This document shows, piece after piece, positions 5,207-5,505 of a DNA stretch of 5,505 nt. The translations under genes were made by a program, and so were the position numbers. Within the stretch, counting starts at the first letter, position 1. Each line of letters starts with the position of its first letter. Source of the stretch: Streptomycetaceae bacterium (GTDB lineage Bacteria > Actinomycetota > Actinomycetes > Nanopelagicales > Nanopelagicaceae); contig JAIXYD010000117.1 in NCBI GenBank assembly GCA_027490415.1, positions 1 through 5,505 of the forward strand. The letters run 5' to 3'. The notes beneath the pieces are model-generated. The model had not been told where the DNA came from. It ran no database searches and worked only from the letters and a program-made list of their open reading frames with translations.

Positions 5207-5505
5207 TTTAATCTCCAATAACTTGATTGCAGCTACCGCGCTGTCATACCCCTTATCTTCGATGCTCTCTGGACGGCCACTTCGAGCAATTGCCTGATCA
5301 AGGGTGTTGCACATCAGGACTCCGAAACCAATCGGTGCGCTGAACTTTAGAGAGACATCCATAACGCCTTGGGTGACCCCTTGGCACACATAATCAAAGT
5401 GTGGTGTTTCACCTTCTAGAACTAGGCCCACAGCGACAACCGCATCAACACCTTGTTCGAATGCAAGTTGTGCCGCAAGCGGAATCTCAAATGAACCTGG
5501 AACAT
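5198..5505 (-). CDS. ribH: 6,7-dimethyl-8-ribityllumazine synthase, C-terminal part, cut by right edge
   Basis: The last 101 residues of RibH are visible; about 55 N-terminal residues lie beyond the right edge. RibH condenses 5-amino-6-ribitylamino-uracil with 3,4-dihydroxy-2-butanone 4-phosphate, the next-to-last step of riboflavin synthesis, usually in icosahedral or pentameric assemblies. The fragment starts at VPGSFEIPLAAQLA, the conserved substrate-binding strand and helix, continues to GLVLEGETPHFDYVCQGVTQG with the catalytic histidine in TPHFD, then GFGVLMCNTLDQAIARSG and PESIEDKG, and ends KLLEIKAK. Those family landmarks appear in the right order with no frame break. The loop reads LEGETPH, where most homologs I recall have IRGxTPH, so Glu replaces a usually basic residue. 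An internal GTG at 5429-5431 is not the start, because homology continues upstream to the window edge. Other rib genes probably lie to the right. Confidence 0.93.
   Translation of the reverse strand, partial: VPGSFEIPLAAQLAFEQGVDAVVAVGLVLEGETPHFDYVCQGVTQGVMDVSLKFSAPIGFGVLMCNTLDQAIARSGRPESIEDKGYDSAVAAIKLLEIKAK

Noticed and set aside
5429..5431. GTG as the start codon of a 77-residue protein
   Set aside because: Clear RibH sequence (VPGSFEIPLAAQLA and onward) continues in frame upstream to the window edge, so this is an internal valine codon.

Overview
This window looks like a gene-dense stretch of chromosome from a streamlined actinobacterium. By eye, GC is somewhat below 50% (not counted). 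Several genes have a TAnnnT-type -10 box only 6-8 bases before the ATG and no Shine-Dalgarno, which suggests leaderless transcripts, a common feature of Actinobacteria. Gaps between genes are 0, 1, 17, 58 and 91 bp. The proteins read as actinobacterial versions of their families. A freshwater Nanopelagicales (acI) type organism such as Ca. Planktophila would fit, but that is inference from compactness, base composition and gene content only.

There are six genes, four complete and two cut by the window edges. From left to right they are: the first 54 codons of a GabT-like 4-aminobutyrate aminotransferase (minus); a short-form Orn/Lys/Arg decarboxylase (plus); a YdfG-like short-chain dehydrogenase (minus); a GH13 alpha-glucosidase (minus); a double-SIS sugar-phosphate protein of the GlmS-isomerase/NagB-II type (plus); and the last 101 residues of lumazine synthase RibH (minus). 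Orientation alternates, giving two divergent and two convergent pairs. Both convergent pairs meet stop codon to stop codon, with 0 and 1 bp between them, and each junction is a small palindrome.

The left divergent pair shares a 58-bp promoter region. It makes sense as basic amino acid or polyamine catabolism: the decarboxylase makes an amine and a GabT-type enzyme transaminates an omega-amino acid further down the route. The right divergent pair shares a 91-bp region that holds three CCAATA repeats and a central palindrome. It points to sugar use: the cytoplasmic alpha-glucosidase frees glucose from imported oligosaccharides and the SIS protein handles an amino-sugar phosphate. The dehydrogenase lies 17 bp downstream of the alpha-glucosidase and is probably co-transcribed with it. 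RibH belongs to riboflavin synthesis, and its operon would continue to the right.

No RNA genes, insertion sequences, CRISPR arrays, phage genes or defence genes were seen. I did not find an undescribed system. The more interesting points are the stop-to-stop junctions, the two compact divergent promoters, and active-site departures in the decarboxylase and the SIS protein.
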